A DNA stretch of 64,000 nt from Catonia carolina (Eukaryota > Arthropoda > Insecta > Hemiptera > Achilidae). Location of the stretch: NCBI GenBank assembly GCA_035578175.1, contig JAQMRL010000003.1, forward strand, positions 81,727,969 through 81,791,968, in the 5' to 3' direction. The position numbers and the translations under genes are program-made. Of the stretch, positions 34,182-45,835 are shown one piece after another. The notes under the pieces are model-generated. The model saw nothing but the letters and a program-made list of their open reading frames with translations, ran no database searches and was not told the DNA's origin. Numbering within the stretch: the stretch's first letter is position 1; every line of letters begins with the position of its first letter.

Positions 34182-35572
34182 TATACTTACTATTACCTTT
34201 TATATAAACGCATAATATTTATATACATGAAATATTAAATTCGTAAAGAAAAATTTAAATATATATTTATAACTAACAGATTTAAGCATCAATATAACAA
34301 TCACAATAAATTTTTTTTCGTACCGGCAAACACAATAACAATAGGCTAAATACTAGTCTGGCGTAAAATAACAAAGTTATAAAGTACTACAATGTGTTAT
34401 TTCAAAGAATAATGCAAGAAAATAATTACGAAAAGTTAGTTATGCTTTTGAAAAAGAAATAGGCAATAATCCGTTTTATTCAGACATGGGATACTTAAAC
34501 CATTGCAAAGAATGAAAATCTAGATGTTGATTTGACAAACTAAAAACTGTAAACACTATTACAGTATTATAAGTCGAATTTCATTATTTAATAATGTGTA
34601 TCTATAAAAAAGTATAGCTTATATATTTTTTAAACGTCAATAAAGAGGTTAAACATAATACTTTGTCATAAATGATAGGCAGGTGTAAATAAAAACATTT
34701 TCTTTTAGGGTAGATGAATGTAAGTTATCGACGTATCTTTCACTTGTCCATTACATTGTCTTGAAACAAATGCGTTACAATAAAGTGACACAAAACAAAC
34801 GGTTTTTCATCTTTCACTTGTACGATATCGTTACATACATTGACGTATCATTTTTGTTTTTCTATAGAAGACTAAAGTGATGTTTTTGGTAGATCAAATG
34901 TTTATATGGTAGACTCAAGTATCGATTAACCAGAACGAGTTAACCAAGTTAATAATTAATAACCAAGTAAAATAAATTCCAAAGTTTACTAGGTTTTTAA
35001 TTAATATTCATGCTGAATTGTAATAGTTTCTCTTTCTCTGATACCTTAGAACCTTTGATAGCCAAAATTATTTTGTTATAAATTCTGTTTATGGTAGCCC
35101 AATATTTTTTGTATTCGTTACTTCTTAAGTGTTACTAAAAGCAGTAATAGTAATAAACATAAAATACTTATTAAAATAATCAGTTTTTTCATGTTATTAT
35201 ATACATGTAAAGTTTATAAAAGTTGTTAATTAATACTATAAACTTATTATACATATAATATTCATTTTAAGAAATTTATAATTCAATGAGTAGAGACTTA
35301 CAATCAAAACTATCATCTTTATTATTTCTAAGGCTCAACGCGTACACGCAGTTACTTTTCTCGTGAGTAAGGTGTTAAAATTAAATTGTTTTATTGTTCG
35401 TGTTATCTGTGTTTTCATTTGGGATCTCTCTGTTGTTGTTTTTACTGGCAGTATTTAAGACGTCACTCAATTGATTTTAAAGTAAACCGACAGCTCATGA
35501 CTTGCATGCAGGTTGCCATCAGCTAACAAAGTTTAATATTCCTGATGGTGACATATATATGTATAAATTTTC
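34182..35572. other. AT-rich, nothing recognised
   Basis: No reading frame, tRNA-like boxes or known repeat could be supported. Confidence 0.5.
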
Positions 35573-35681
35573 AAGCACAGCATATTTTCATTCGTTACAA
35601 AAAAATCATTTCATCATTCACCGTCTGCATTAGCAGTAATCGCAGAACAGTCAGACGTTAAACGAAAAAAACAAGAAAAAA
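35573..35681 (+). mobile_element. SINE-B copy, 5'-truncated
   Basis: Carries only the body and tail: GCACAGCATATTTTCATTCG, CGTCTGCATTAGCAGTAATC, GTCAGACGTTAAACGAAAAA. The tRNA-like head is missing. Confidence 0.85.
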
Positions 35682-35984
35682 ACAAATTAGCATAATAATT
35701 TTAGAAAATAATAATTACATTTTTACTTTTTATGTACCGTACCAATTATTGAGAAGCTTTAAGAGCTGTAAAACATCCTTTAACACAGTTTTGGAATACC
35801 GCCAGAAATAGACTGACCGCACTAAAAAAATGTCTGGAAATTGGATTTGTGAACTTGCAAAATATTACAAAAAACTTAAAGGCTTGATCCGGAGTGACCA
35901 GTGGCTAGGTGGTTGCTGGAACAGGTCGTAGGACTTAATCCTTGAATGGAATAAAAATAATTTTTTCTAAATATTAGGAATTAT

Positions 35985-36480
35985 GTGGATATTACATTAT
36001 ACTATAGACGAGGAAGATGGCCAGTGCACTCCGAATTATTCACTTGTATAAGAAGAAAGAAGTTTCGAGACAAACGAATATTAGATATTATAACACTATG
36101 ATAAAATCTGCATGTCTGTACGTGAGTGCCTTAGAATCACCGGTAAGGCTGGTCTAAGAGAAGCAGAGAAATTCGAGAAAAAGATTCTCTGCAATGTAAT
36201 GGGTCAAAACAACATTTTAAGACACTAAACAATAAAACTAAGGTGTCGGATAAATGGTTTGAAAAAATCAGAAAGGATATTGAGAAAACCGGTATAAACC
36301 AAGAAAACTTAAGAACTGAACCAAATTCAGACAACTAAATACGGACTTTAAGGGCTTTCATGAAGAGCAAGATAAGAACACCGGGTGAACAGAAGAGAGG
36401 AGAAAGGCTTACAGTGAACGAATGATAAAATAAGAGCTACAAAAGAGCTTCCAGAAATGTCTAAATTCACCTCACGTCGT
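35985..36480 (+). pseudogene. Degenerate LINE RT C-terminal fragment
   Basis: Short frames in order: SALRIIHLYKKK, YNTMIKSACLYVSALES, then KNQKGY, and near the end GFHEEQDKNTG followed after a stop by TEERRKAYSERMIK. The YNTMI-x-x-x-CLY-x-S motif and the T-E-E-R-x-K-A-Y/H-S-E-R-M ending match the same LINE family as 32.8 kb. Several stops interrupt it. Confidence 0.75.
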
Positions 36481-36723
36481 CGAAATTTGGCCCTATACGA
36501 TAAAAATTAAGAACATTCCAAAATATCCAGGAAATTCTAAATCTATAGTTTATCAAATAATTTTGCATTTTGGTCAATAATAATATAATTGTAATGTGAA
36601 AATAACTGTATTAAGGGAAGACTGTACCATGGTTTTGACTGAAAAATGTGATTTTCAGTTATTTATGTTTTTCAGTAGTTTAATCCTAGATCTACTAGAA
36701 AAAACATTAAGTTATGTCAAAAA

Positions 36724-36730
<7 letters not shown>

Positions 36731-36760
<30 letters not shown>

Positions 36761-36896
36761 CTCTTTAATTCTTTATTTACAACTGTAAAACGTTACAACA
36801 AGCAAATGTGATGATTATGATAATAATGTAAATGACATGATAGGCATGAGAGGGGTAGGGCCCCCATTGGTGCCTCCCCAAGAATGAAATTTGTAT
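36731..36896 (-). mobile_element. 5'-truncated poly(A) retrotransposon 3' end
   Basis: On the minus strand the insert ends GTAAATAAAGAATTAAAGAG followed by a long A tract (T run 36727-36760 on the plus strand). AAAATATTTT flanks it (36721-36730 and 36897-36906). GGAGGCACCAATGGGGGCCC followed by TACCCCTCTCATGCC resembles a LINE 3' UTR, different from that of the 26.7 kb LINE. No coding sequence remains. Confidence 0.75.
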
Positions 36897-36906
36897 AAAA
36901 TATTTT

Positions 36907-38454
36907 AATGAAAAAATAAGTGTCTATCACGTATACCCAGAAAAATCATCATGTCACCAAGAACGAATATTTTTCATAATTTTATACTGCTCGTTTTAAT
37001 GCAAAGGGGTTTTTAGTTTTTTTATAATATCTGCATCTCTGTTTTTAATATTCTCAGCTGTTGGTTTAGCATTTTAATCAACTGTTGATGGGAAATTTAC
37101 TTGTTTCAGTACATTTTGTTTTTTATTTGTGCCTTTTTCCGTAAATTTAGATTTTTAACACTTGGGTACATTTTCTCAAAAACTATTAAACCTACCAGGC
37201 TAAAACTTTTACCAGTCATTCACTTAGCGCATACCAACATTTTTATGGTTTCTCAGGTGCTCCAAAAATTAGTAATATGCACAAACGTAGAAAAAATGGT
37301 TATGTTATTCGTTATTTTTTTTAAATTTTATGGTCTACCAGATTGAATATAAAAAATGTCAGTAGCTAGAGAAACTCAACAACTATAATTATGTAAAGTT
37401 TCATTTCCTTATCTTTTCACCAATTTTATGAAAATGCACTTAAAAATAGCAAATTTAACTAAATAGCAATTAGGAAGAAAAAAATGCCTAACTAAGATGT
37501 TAAGCAAATAAGGACTAATAACTGATTTATTATGCTGTAATGCAGAGTTTAAGTTGAACAGAATTAACTGAATTTTCTTAATAATTACATCAATTGATAA
37601 ATTTACGAATAGAAACAATTATGATAAAGCAATTGTGAGCACCATAATAGAATAAGTCTCCGCTCTCTGATTACAAACCATTCTGTGTGCAGTAATATGC
37701 CAGGCGTAACACTATACCTCTACCATTAGACCTTCCACTATTGCACATATACTATTATCCGTATTAGAATTTACCATTACTATTACAAAATTACTACGGT
37801 ATAGTTGCACACTGGTCAGACTAATTTCATTTGCATATTCACAGTCCGGTATTTCTATCCCCCACCAAAATAATTTACTACCCTTCCTGATGCTCCTCAA
37901 CCATGTACAAGCGAATAATTTATATTTCTCTCTAGACCAACTAACACGTAGGTAACCTACGAATTCTATTTCAGTATTACATGCGAACGTTCGTACACTT
38001 GTGTATCATAATTACCTAGGTTATAATCGCAATATCTCCTAGGTTGTTCATCATTGTATCAATGACGTCAAAAACAAATTATATATTATGTCTATTATTT
38101 ATATTTTCAAACTTTCATAACATAATATGTAAGATCCATTATATTCTAAATGATAAACTTATTTTGAAACTTATAACAACTATTTATTAACAAATTAAAA
38201 AATTTCTATGTTTATAAAAATTTGTAAATTACAATTAATTTACTTAGACTAGATTGATTACAAAATGATATTAAAAACCTACAGCTTAAACTAAATTAGA
38301 CTAAGAGGCTGAGAAGACGTACATATTGCAAATGAAGTCAGAACCAACAAGGGCGAGAGACAGAATTGTTTTACCTCCCTCACACTTTCTAACATTTATT
38401 TGGATTATGCCATCATAGGTGGGGGCTGATTAAAGTTTTTAAATCTAAAGTAAA
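36907..38454. other. Unassigned
   Basis: 37705-37900 has a 62-codon minus frame of slightly coding-like composition without recognisable domain. The rest is AT-rich and empty. Confidence 0.4.
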
Positions 38455-38675
38455 CAAAAAATAGTTCTGTTTCTTATCACATGGTCAGTCAATTATGACT
38501 GAAACATTTAGTAACAGAAGAGGTAGAGTTGTAAAAGACACTAGTCAGAGTTATCTCCTCTGAAAGTAATGAATTTCATTATACAGCCAGACTCTGTGGT
38601 GAATGAAGTGAAGGTGTCTTTTTCAGGGTGGAAAGTAGGTGCTTTTCAGAGGGTTTGGCATGCTGATAAACATAC

Positions 38676-39326
38676 TGTGAAAATATCGAAAAGGAAAGAA
38701 TGTTTGAGAATGACCGAGAGTTTAAAAATGTTTACGTAAATAATAAGAGTAATAAATAGGGTTTCCGAGAAATAGTTAGAAATATTATGTGTAATATAAA
38801 TAGTCTTTTATAGTACAGGTTTATTGTTGTACGGTAATTGTGAAAGCCTACTCTATTCAATCCTGTTTTGCTTGTAGTTGTTAAGATTTGTCCAGAAGCC
38901 GTCAGAAGGATTTTGTGTGTTATTATTATATAGAAAATCTCTGTCTTTTCTCGGACTCTCCATTAGCCCACCTATATAAGCACCGGTTTGTTTACGGTCT
39001 ACCCAGTCTCAATTTTTCTGTATTTCAGTGAGCGAATCGCGTAGTGCCAAACAGTTACGTTAGAAAAGGTCAACGTTACTGTGTATAGTTTAACATTTAT
39101 TCTGTATAATTTTTGTAAGTAATATTAAGTAAATTGGTTAAGTTATTTATTGTATTAGTTAATTATAATTAGTTTGTTATTTATTAAATAATTTAATACT
39201 TGTTGATTTTATTCACTTATTTAATGTAATGCTTAGTTGTACTAAATACTTGTAATTTTAACCTTTAGTGTGCTAATTATTTAGTTTACCCAGATCCCGA
39301 AACGGACCTAAGAGATAAGTGTTACA
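38676..39326 (+). mobile_element. Solo LTR of the LTR-L family
   Basis: A 651-bp unit runs from TGTGAAAATATCG to GATAAGTGTTACA with a 4-bp duplication ATAC on both sides (38672-38675, 39327-39330). It interrupts a K copy, so both boundaries are checkable. No internal coding region is attached. The 3' end CCAGATCCCGAAACGGACC is shared with three other places in the window. Confidence 0.88.
38973..38980 (+). promoter_or_regulatory. TATA box in the solo LTR
   Basis: TATATAAG followed about 30-70 bp later by pyrimidine-rich CTCAATTTTTCTGTATTTCA. The LTR at 54 kb has CTATATAAAG at the corresponding place, so the pair probably marks the LTR promoter. Confidence 0.6.
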
Positions 39327-39489
39327 ATACTTTCAACTCAGCGAGGAAGTCAATTGTAAACCACATCACGCCTTGCTTTACTTAGTAAAGCCTCTAGAGG
39401 TTCAAATAGCCTTTCAGCTTATGACCTAAACAAAACCAAATCTAGAGTGCTGCTGAGTCATGGTGTTCTACTTAATGTAAGGTCCTATA

Positions 39490-40200
39490 GCATACGCCGA
39501 CGAAATTGTTATAAATTGAAGAATCTGAGGAAAGATAACAAAGATGGGTATTCACGCTAAAGAACATTATTCGTGGATTATAGTTTGACAATATCTCCTT
39601 AAAAACTAAAGTAATGGCGTTTCTAGGAAAATTCCCGGTGAGGTTAAAAATAGAAATAATGGAAAGATTTTGGAGCTGGTATCCAGTTTTAAAATATTTA
39701 GGGTGCGGAAGTCGTTCGCAAACAAGCAGTAAGTGACGAATGAACTAAATAAGTCTAAGAATGTTTGCGGGACAATACATAAATTGTTGAAGGGCAGGAC
39801 TAGTAGAGGCACACATTTTAAGTTGTATAAAACTATACCGATACAGTGGTACTAAATGGAAGTAAGGTATGGGTACTTTCGAAGCGAGAATGAAATAAGT
39901 TGGAGGGTGAAAAAATGAGACTTCTGAGAGCGGTGAAGGGCTGTACTTGATAGAATAGGATAAGGAGACCGGATGTACGTGATGAGATGGACATAATTAT
40001 CCTAGACGAGAGAATAAAATTCTTGAGGTAAGTACTAGTGCTGCCATTTTGAACGAATGAGGGAGGATCGCTTGCCCCGTTTAGCCAACGAATACAAACC
40101 TACTTGTAGGAGGGGTTTCGGACGCCCGAGACAGAGATGGTTTCCAAAACAGGCCAAGCACCTATTAAATCATGAAGTAAAAAATAAGAACAATGTTGGA
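39490..40200 (+). pseudogene. Degenerate LINE RT C-terminal region
   Basis: Frames in order: a Y-A-D-E-I-V block (decayed F/YADD), KTKVMAFLGKFPV, LKYLGC, NVCGTIHKLLKGRTSR, KLYKTI, then remnants of YGSEVWVLSKRE, KMRLLRAVKGC, ending GRPRQRW-like and KQAKHLL-like. Many stops and frameshifts. Layout and motifs match the LINE at 5.0-5.5 kb, but this copy is older and slightly longer at the 5' side. Confidence 0.8.
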
Positions 40201-40619
40201 CATTTACAAACAAAATAATGGTTAGCTGAATACAACTGTCATTTATTTAAAGGTGATTTAAATTTATTCTTCTCCATTTTTTTCTGGGCTAACACTTAGA
40301 GCATCGTTTTTTATAGAAACACAGCCCATATTAAACCCAAGAGAACAACTAGCTATAGAGTATTGTTAAGTGTATTGGCTTTTAGAAAAAAAAATCTGTT
40401 CTTTCAAAATTAAACAAAGTAAATCTGCATAAATTAACTTTATAAACCATTTAACATGTGGAATAAAACGTGGGGTATCTAGTTCAAAAAATTCCTACAC
40501 TAAAATTTTACAACATTTGTTATTTTTAGTCAAAAACTATCAGAAACTTGTTGAAAATATTCTGATGTGTTCGAGTAATGTAGATGATTAATGTAGATGA
40601 ACATAAAAAACGAATTCAA
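40201..40619. other. AT-rich, nothing recognised
   Basis: No supported feature. Confidence 0.5.
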
Positions 40620-41351
40620 TTTTGGAGATCTCAACTTAAAAATCAAGTTAAATGTTAAATATTTTAAAAATTTCCTATAACTTTGATTATAAACGCTTTT
40701 GTCATAAGATGCATAATAAGGCCGTAATCGTAGAAAAAAATCCAATTTTTTACAGATGTTGATGAGAAAAATACAGAAAATCACTAATTGACGCAAAACT
40801 AAGAGCTTTTCTTTAGACAAATATATGAAGTGAAATTTGTAGGTTTATTTACGTTCCAACAACTTTAATTATACTATACGCTTCAGCCCTTAAATTCATA
40901 TTAAAGCCGCAATCTTAGCAACACCATTTATACCACGAGAGTGCAAACTCCTAGAATTAAACAGATATGCCGCTTACCTTACATTGTAGATCATAAAGGA
41001 ACATAGTAAATAAGGCAATTTTTAAAATAAATATTGTAGGAGCGTTTTTGAAAAAACAAACAAAAAGAAAAATTTCACGAATAAACTACTACTACAAGTT
41101 GAGCGATATGGTGAAAATATTCGTGCCGGGTCCCCTAAGTGAAAGCTAATTTAAGTAACAAGTTTCAACTTAGTATGATATTCCAATCTTGATATTTTAT
41201 TCACAGACTCACAGACCAATCGCTAAAAACATGCTGTTTTTAGGTTCATAAACCAGAAAATGGTGTTCCGGTGAAAACTTATTTAAAAAACAATACCATG
41301 AAAACAATACTTTCTTTCCTTTTAATATTCATATAAGGCAAGAGAAAGTAC
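40620..41351 (+). repeat. Family Q copy, 5'-truncated
   Basis: Contains both tandem inner blocks (each ending with an ATTAA/AATAAGGCCG-like motif near 40718 and 40900), then TAAACTACTACTACAAGTTG, GACCAATCGCTAAAAACATG and the right end ATTCATATAAGGCAAGAGAA then AGTAC. Confidence 0.85.
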
Positions 41352-41699
41352 TAACTAAAGAAGTAAAAAGTATCCATTTTTAATTGGCAATTAGCCTACT
41401 ACCATTGTAATGCACATGAGCTCTAAAAATTAATATGTGGCAATTTATTAAATTGGTATAAATGTCCTTAATAATAATAATATAGGCTTCTGACAAATAT
41501 AGAGGTGATAGATTTGTTGCGTATTGAAAACAGACACATCATTATTGTTCACAAAAGCGTAAAATCACATAGAAGACGTTTTATTAATGTAATAATGTGA
41601 GTTCAATTGACATGTCATTTGAAAGCCTTGAAAGGTGTAAGGAAGGATCAAAATGTGTACTCGTACAGTGATAGAATTGAACATTATGAAATTAAGGAA

Positions 41700-41795
41700 G
41701 TGTCACTCTAGTTTAGAGGTTACCTTGGGTGAAAAACAGAAACGGTAACAATCTGATGTACGAGGGTTTAATTTGCTGACGTCTGCACCAGTCAA
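41700..41795 (+). mobile_element. Possible tRNA-derived SINE head
   Basis: CACTCTAGTTTAGAGGTTAC could be an A box, and GTACGAGGGTTTAATTTG a B box. Between them GGTTACC and GGTAAC could pair as an extra arm, as in SINE-C. The body is not recognised. Confidence 0.35.
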
Positions 41796-42154
41796 AGAAA
41801 TATAGATCGCCCAAGGGAGCTCACCACAGCCTTTCCTTGCAATTCTGTCTCTTTTCAAATGAATCGGGCAATACCTCTTTTCTACAACCCCGTTCCACAA
41901 AACAAAATACCCTGTAACCCTTACAACCAGTCAACTTTATAAACCGTTTCATACGTAACAGCCCTTAGGAGGCAAGTTATTTTGTGTGAGGTTGACACTC
42001 TCGAATATTACTTTGGATCCGACTCATGAACTATAATAAAGTTCGTGTCTTTGTTACACCAATATTAAATGAGTAAAGGTATTAAGACTTATCTGAGAGA
42101 AACCTCTCTCATGTATGTAAACTGTGAATGTACACCGATTACATCTGTTCAAGT

Positions 42155-42174
42155 TATTATTATTATTATTATTG
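42155..42174 (+). repeat. (ATT)n microsatellite
   Basis: Seven trinucleotide units. Confidence 0.9.
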
Positions 42175-42439
42175 TTTTTATTACAAAAGTTTTTATTGCA
42201 CAAAGAATATGGAAACGTGTTTTGAATGCAATATAACTGCTTGTAATTTGGTTTTAAATACATGTTTGCTATTACAGCCACGCTTTGCTGATATAACTTT
42301 ATATGTCGGTAGAAACATTAGTAGAAAGATTACTGAAGAGTAAGTGGCGCGGAGAGAAGAATAAAAATATTTTGAAAATAGTTACAAAGTTAGTCGTAGA
42401 CGAAACATTTCGGTGTATTAAGATTTTTCTAAAGTTCAC

Positions 42440-42620
42440 TCCTTTATTACTTTGTTTTTCATCTATGAGTGTATAAGGAAGAAAGGGATTTTTTTCATTG
42501 TGAATTTTTGAAATCGAGTTTTAACCGGAAATACACGTTGTCAGGCCCCCTGAACCCAAAAACGCATGTTTTTACTGATTGGTCTGTGTGAACAAAATAT
42601 TCTTAGAACATTCTGTATGG
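42440..42620 (-). repeat. Family Q 3' fragment
   Basis: In reverse it shows CACACAGACCAATCAGTAAA, AACATGCGTTTTTGGGTTCA and CGTGTATTTCCGGTTAAAAC, the 3' block of Q. Confidence 0.75.
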
Positions 42621-42945
42621 TTACCCTTTTATTTTTATGTTCAATTTTGTTTTTTATCATTTCTGTAACAAAATAAAATATTTTTATTAAGAGCAAAACA
42701 AATAGTTTTTAAAACTTATCAGGGTACAGTATTACATTTTGCGTAAATTTTAGGGTTTAGAGAACAAAATTCTAAATAATTCTTTAAAAAATTTCTGAAA
42801 ATGGTAAATTTTAGAAAATTAAATTTTTTCGGTAAGCGATGTAAAAGGATAATAAGGGTATAAAAGTACTTTTCCTTTTCTATGTAATATCGTATTCGCT
42901 ACATTGCTCTTACCTCTACGAAAATACCTACTTATAGAGAATAAA

Positions 42946-43284
42946 CACACGGTCGGCTTATTATATGACGGAATCATTTAAGACCAGAAGACGTACAGTT
43001 GTAAAAGACACTAGTCAGAGGTATATCGTCTGAGAGCAATACGGCTACCATTATCATTAATCTGTTATAATTAATCATTAAACAGCCAGACATTGTGGAG
43101 AATGAAGTGAAGGTGGCATTTGCAGTGTGAAAAGTAGGTGTTTTTCTGAGGGCCTGGCATACTGATAAGCATACTTTTCCATTCAGTGAGGAAGGCAAGG
43201 TAAACCACCTCACTTGTGGTTTTACTTAGTAAAGCCTCTAGAGAGGTTCAAACAGCCTTTCGGCTTTTAATGTAAACAACAACA
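42946..43284 (+). repeat. Family K copy
   Basis: Runs from CACACGGTCGGCTTATTATA to CAGCCTTTCGGCTTTTAATG and AAACAACAACAG. The shared short frame has an in-frame TGA where other copies have TGG. A small insertion sits between 43040 and 43085. Confidence 0.88.
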
Positions 43285-43451
43285 GAGAATAAAGTGGGTT
43301 TTCAAATGAAACAAATTGTGTTAATTTCAATTCTTTAACGAAATAATTAAGTTCAGAAAGTCAAAATTTTTACAAAAAAAAAAACATTTTTGATTTGCTG
43401 CGATTATGCTTTCATTTATACTCATTTATTGAGGCAAAAGAAAATGTTGTT

Positions 43452-43622
43452 TGGCTGCCTCCGTGGCCTAGTGTTTAAAGTGCTACGCTGCAAAGCGGAG
43501 TTCCCGTGTTTGATTTCCTCCCAGAGTCTGAAAAATTATTACATTTTCAAACCCATTTTCTTTATTACTCTAAGTAATCGCTAATGACTAAGATGTTGAG
43601 GCGACATTATATAAAACTAAAA
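43452..43622 (+). mobile_element. SINE-A copy
   Basis: GGCTGCCTCCGTGGCCTAGT (A box), GTTCCCGTGTTTGATTTCC (B box), tail AGTAATCGCTAATGACTAAG then ATGTTGAGGCGACATTATAT. It follows the LINE 3' end with a few substitutions. Confidence 0.88.
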
Positions 43623-45334
43623 AATATTTTCTTCATAATAATTTGTAGCCTACTTCAGGAGGAAGCAAAAAACAATTTTTTGAAGGTAAACTACCACCTG
43701 AAGTTGCTTTTGAATATAAAATTTATACTAATGTAACAACTTTTTTTTAAAATCATTTTTAAAAAGGCAATTATACAAAAAATTGACTGTCTATTTCCAA
43801 GTTTGGTTGTAAACAAATGAAGTTTATAATGAAAATTCATGAAAATTCAAAGCGAACACAATATATTTTGTATGGTATTTACAAAAGTAAATGAACATAA
43901 TTATACGGAAATAATATGATTACAAAACAACGCTTTTAAAAGTTCATTAAATACAAAGTAAAAGTTTGGAAAGCTTTTACCACTATTTGACTAATGTAAC
44001 TTTAGTAAAGTAATAAATTATTTTAATTATGTACTTAATACATTTTCATGAAATTAAGTTATGCTACACCTACTACCCTGAATTATGTTTCAATATTTAA
44101 CATTCATGAACAGAGATGTTGAAACTTGTTAAATTATGAGGTGATATTTTGTTTACTAAAATGCTTTAATGGTTTAGTGTAATTACGTTGTATAATGGAC
44201 GTACATTAAATTGTAAAATGACCTTGCTTTGATGTTTCATATGAGAATTATATATTATATGAAAATGATATTAGAGTTATATTTAACATTAGTCTCATCT
44301 GGTTCTAAATGTTTTTCAAATAATTATAAAAATAGTAAACTTTATATCCGTTTTTTCACGATAAGATACTAATACGTCACCTAGGTTTATTTTTAATATC
44401 AGCAGTTTACTTAACACGAGACAAAGAGCATAAAACATGACCGAATGTTAATTCATTTTTTCTGATTAGGTAGTTTGGAATAAGTTATCAAAATTACCTA
44501 ATTTTCATGTAACTTATATGTTATGGAATACGGATGCAATTACCTTGGGGAAATAATACAACCAAAAAGCAAGGGAAAAGCAAGGCAACAGAAAAGGAAG
44601 CAAACAACAGCAGATAAGCAAAGATGGCCACTGCTCTCCCAAGACCACACAAACTTTATAAAAAGAAAGCTCGGTCAAGAGAAGCCCAGATAATTAAAAT
44701 TATCTAAATTTATTTTCAAAAATGTGTACTTATCAAAACATGTGCATTAAGATCAATTCTTATTGGGTTGTTTATACATACTAAATTATTGTGATACTAA
44801 TAATGGTTTGTGAAATTCCAGGAATTAGTTAAAAGAATAAATTGTGTATTTTATAAAGTGAGTGATATGTATTGAACAGGATAATACATTGCGATGAATG
44901 AACTGTTTTGATTAGGAATTCTCAGAAATCTAAACTAGAAGAAATATTAAATGTTTCTTCTAGTTTAGATTTCTGGGGTCAGTTCTTTGTTTTATTTTCA
45001 TTCCTTCCACCACTTCCAGTCAAACGGAGTAAGTGTTGGAAGGATCTCGATTATTTGTAGAAATCATCAAACCTCAGGTGTATAAACAGTTAGCACCTTT
45101 GTAGTAAGTTAGTTGTTATAATATAGTCGCGGTAATCCGATCACGTAAGATGTCCGAACTTTGCAGATTATCGATGTCTACAATCTTAGATTTCGGCAAT
45201 CAAATTACAAATACGATAATATATTAGGATAAAATAATACAGATTTAACAAAATACGATAACACAAAATTATAATTGATGCCTTATTTGAAATCTGTCAC
45301 AGTATTATTTTATAATAATTTTATATAATTTTGA
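43623..45334. other. AT-rich, apart from one perfect hairpin
   Basis: 44550-44690 is purine-rich and without clear frame. The hairpin at 44923-44975 is listed separately. Confidence 0.4.
44923..44975. repeat. Perfect 22-bp hairpin with a 9-nt loop
   Basis: The arm 44923-44944, starting CAGAAATCTAAACTAG, is the exact reverse complement of 44954-44975. The loop is TATTAAATG. A miRNA-like precursor, a MITE remnant or a replication-slippage palindrome are all possible. Confidence 0.9.
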
Positions 45335-45835
45335 AACAAAAACACAATCTTAAAACAAACAATGGTAACTTGTAACTGCCAGAGCTGTTACTTTACGGGA
45401 AAAATGTTAACTTTGAATCCAGCGTCTTTTCCCCGTTATGAACTGAGGTTTTTTCTGGCAACATTTTCCAGTACAATGCCGACTTATCTCTATTATAAAC
45501 TTGATCTGCTGTTAAACCCCGTTTTTCTACTTTATCCTGAAATTTTGTTTCGAAGTCTACAAAATCGTCAATATCACTAGAATTTTTTTCACCGGTAACC
45601 GAGTCTATTACCGTATAGTTGTTTGAATTTGTCCAGCCAGCCATTACTGACTTGAATGTCGTCTTTCCCGGTAGTTTCTTTGTAGAAAAACTTCGCTTTT
45701 GGGTGAGAATGTCTCCACTGACTATAGATTGCCTTCCACTTTCTTGCAAAAACCAGGGGTATAAGCCTGTCGGCTTCAGGTTTACCTGCGACTTTCAATG
45801 TTTTCTTTTCAGTGATCCGCACTCCATTTATTATT
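45335..45835 (-). pseudogene. Tigger/jerky-like (pogo-type) transposase fragment, frameshifted
   Basis: One minus frame (from about 45822) reads GKPEADRLIPLVFARKWKAI and VSNGWLDKFKQLYGNR, the second half of a CENP-B-type DNA-binding domain with the G-W-L-x-x-F-K-x-x-x-G-x-R signature. A second frame continues with TGEKNSSDIDDFVDFETKF and DQVYNRDKSALYWKMLP, the start of the DDE region (Y-N-x-D-x-x-x-L-Y-W-K-x-L-P). A third frame holds SNSSGSYKLPLF. At least two frameshifts separate them, and the rest of the catalytic core is missing. A domesticated jerky gene is unlikely given the breaks. Confidence 0.85.

Larger units (their letters stand above)
38455..39438 (+). repeat. Family K copy split by a solo LTR
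   Basis: The left part (38455-38675) starts TTCTTATCACATGGTCAGTC and reaches GGCATGCTGATAAACATAC. The right part (39327-39438) resumes at ATACTTTCAACTCAGCGAGG and ends CCTTTCAGCTTATGACCTAA. The K short frame starts at the ATG at 38569 and reads MNFIIQPDSVVNEVKVSF before the LTR interrupts it. Confidence 0.9.
41352..42439. other. Mostly unassigned
   Basis: Apart from the tRNA-like block at 41700 and an (ATT)n run at 42155-42174, nothing is recognised. Confidence 0.4.

Noticed and set aside
36596..36811. 71-codon frame with poly-phenylalanine
   Set aside because: Caused by the T run that is the poly(A) tail of a minus-strand retrotransposon.
37712..37900. 62-codon minus frame starting MRSIRKGSKLFWWGIEIPDC
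   Set aside because: Slightly coding-like, but no domain, no splice-site support and no second copy.
45362..45580. Plus-strand frame over the Tigger relic
   Set aside because: Shadow of the minus-strand transposase sequence.
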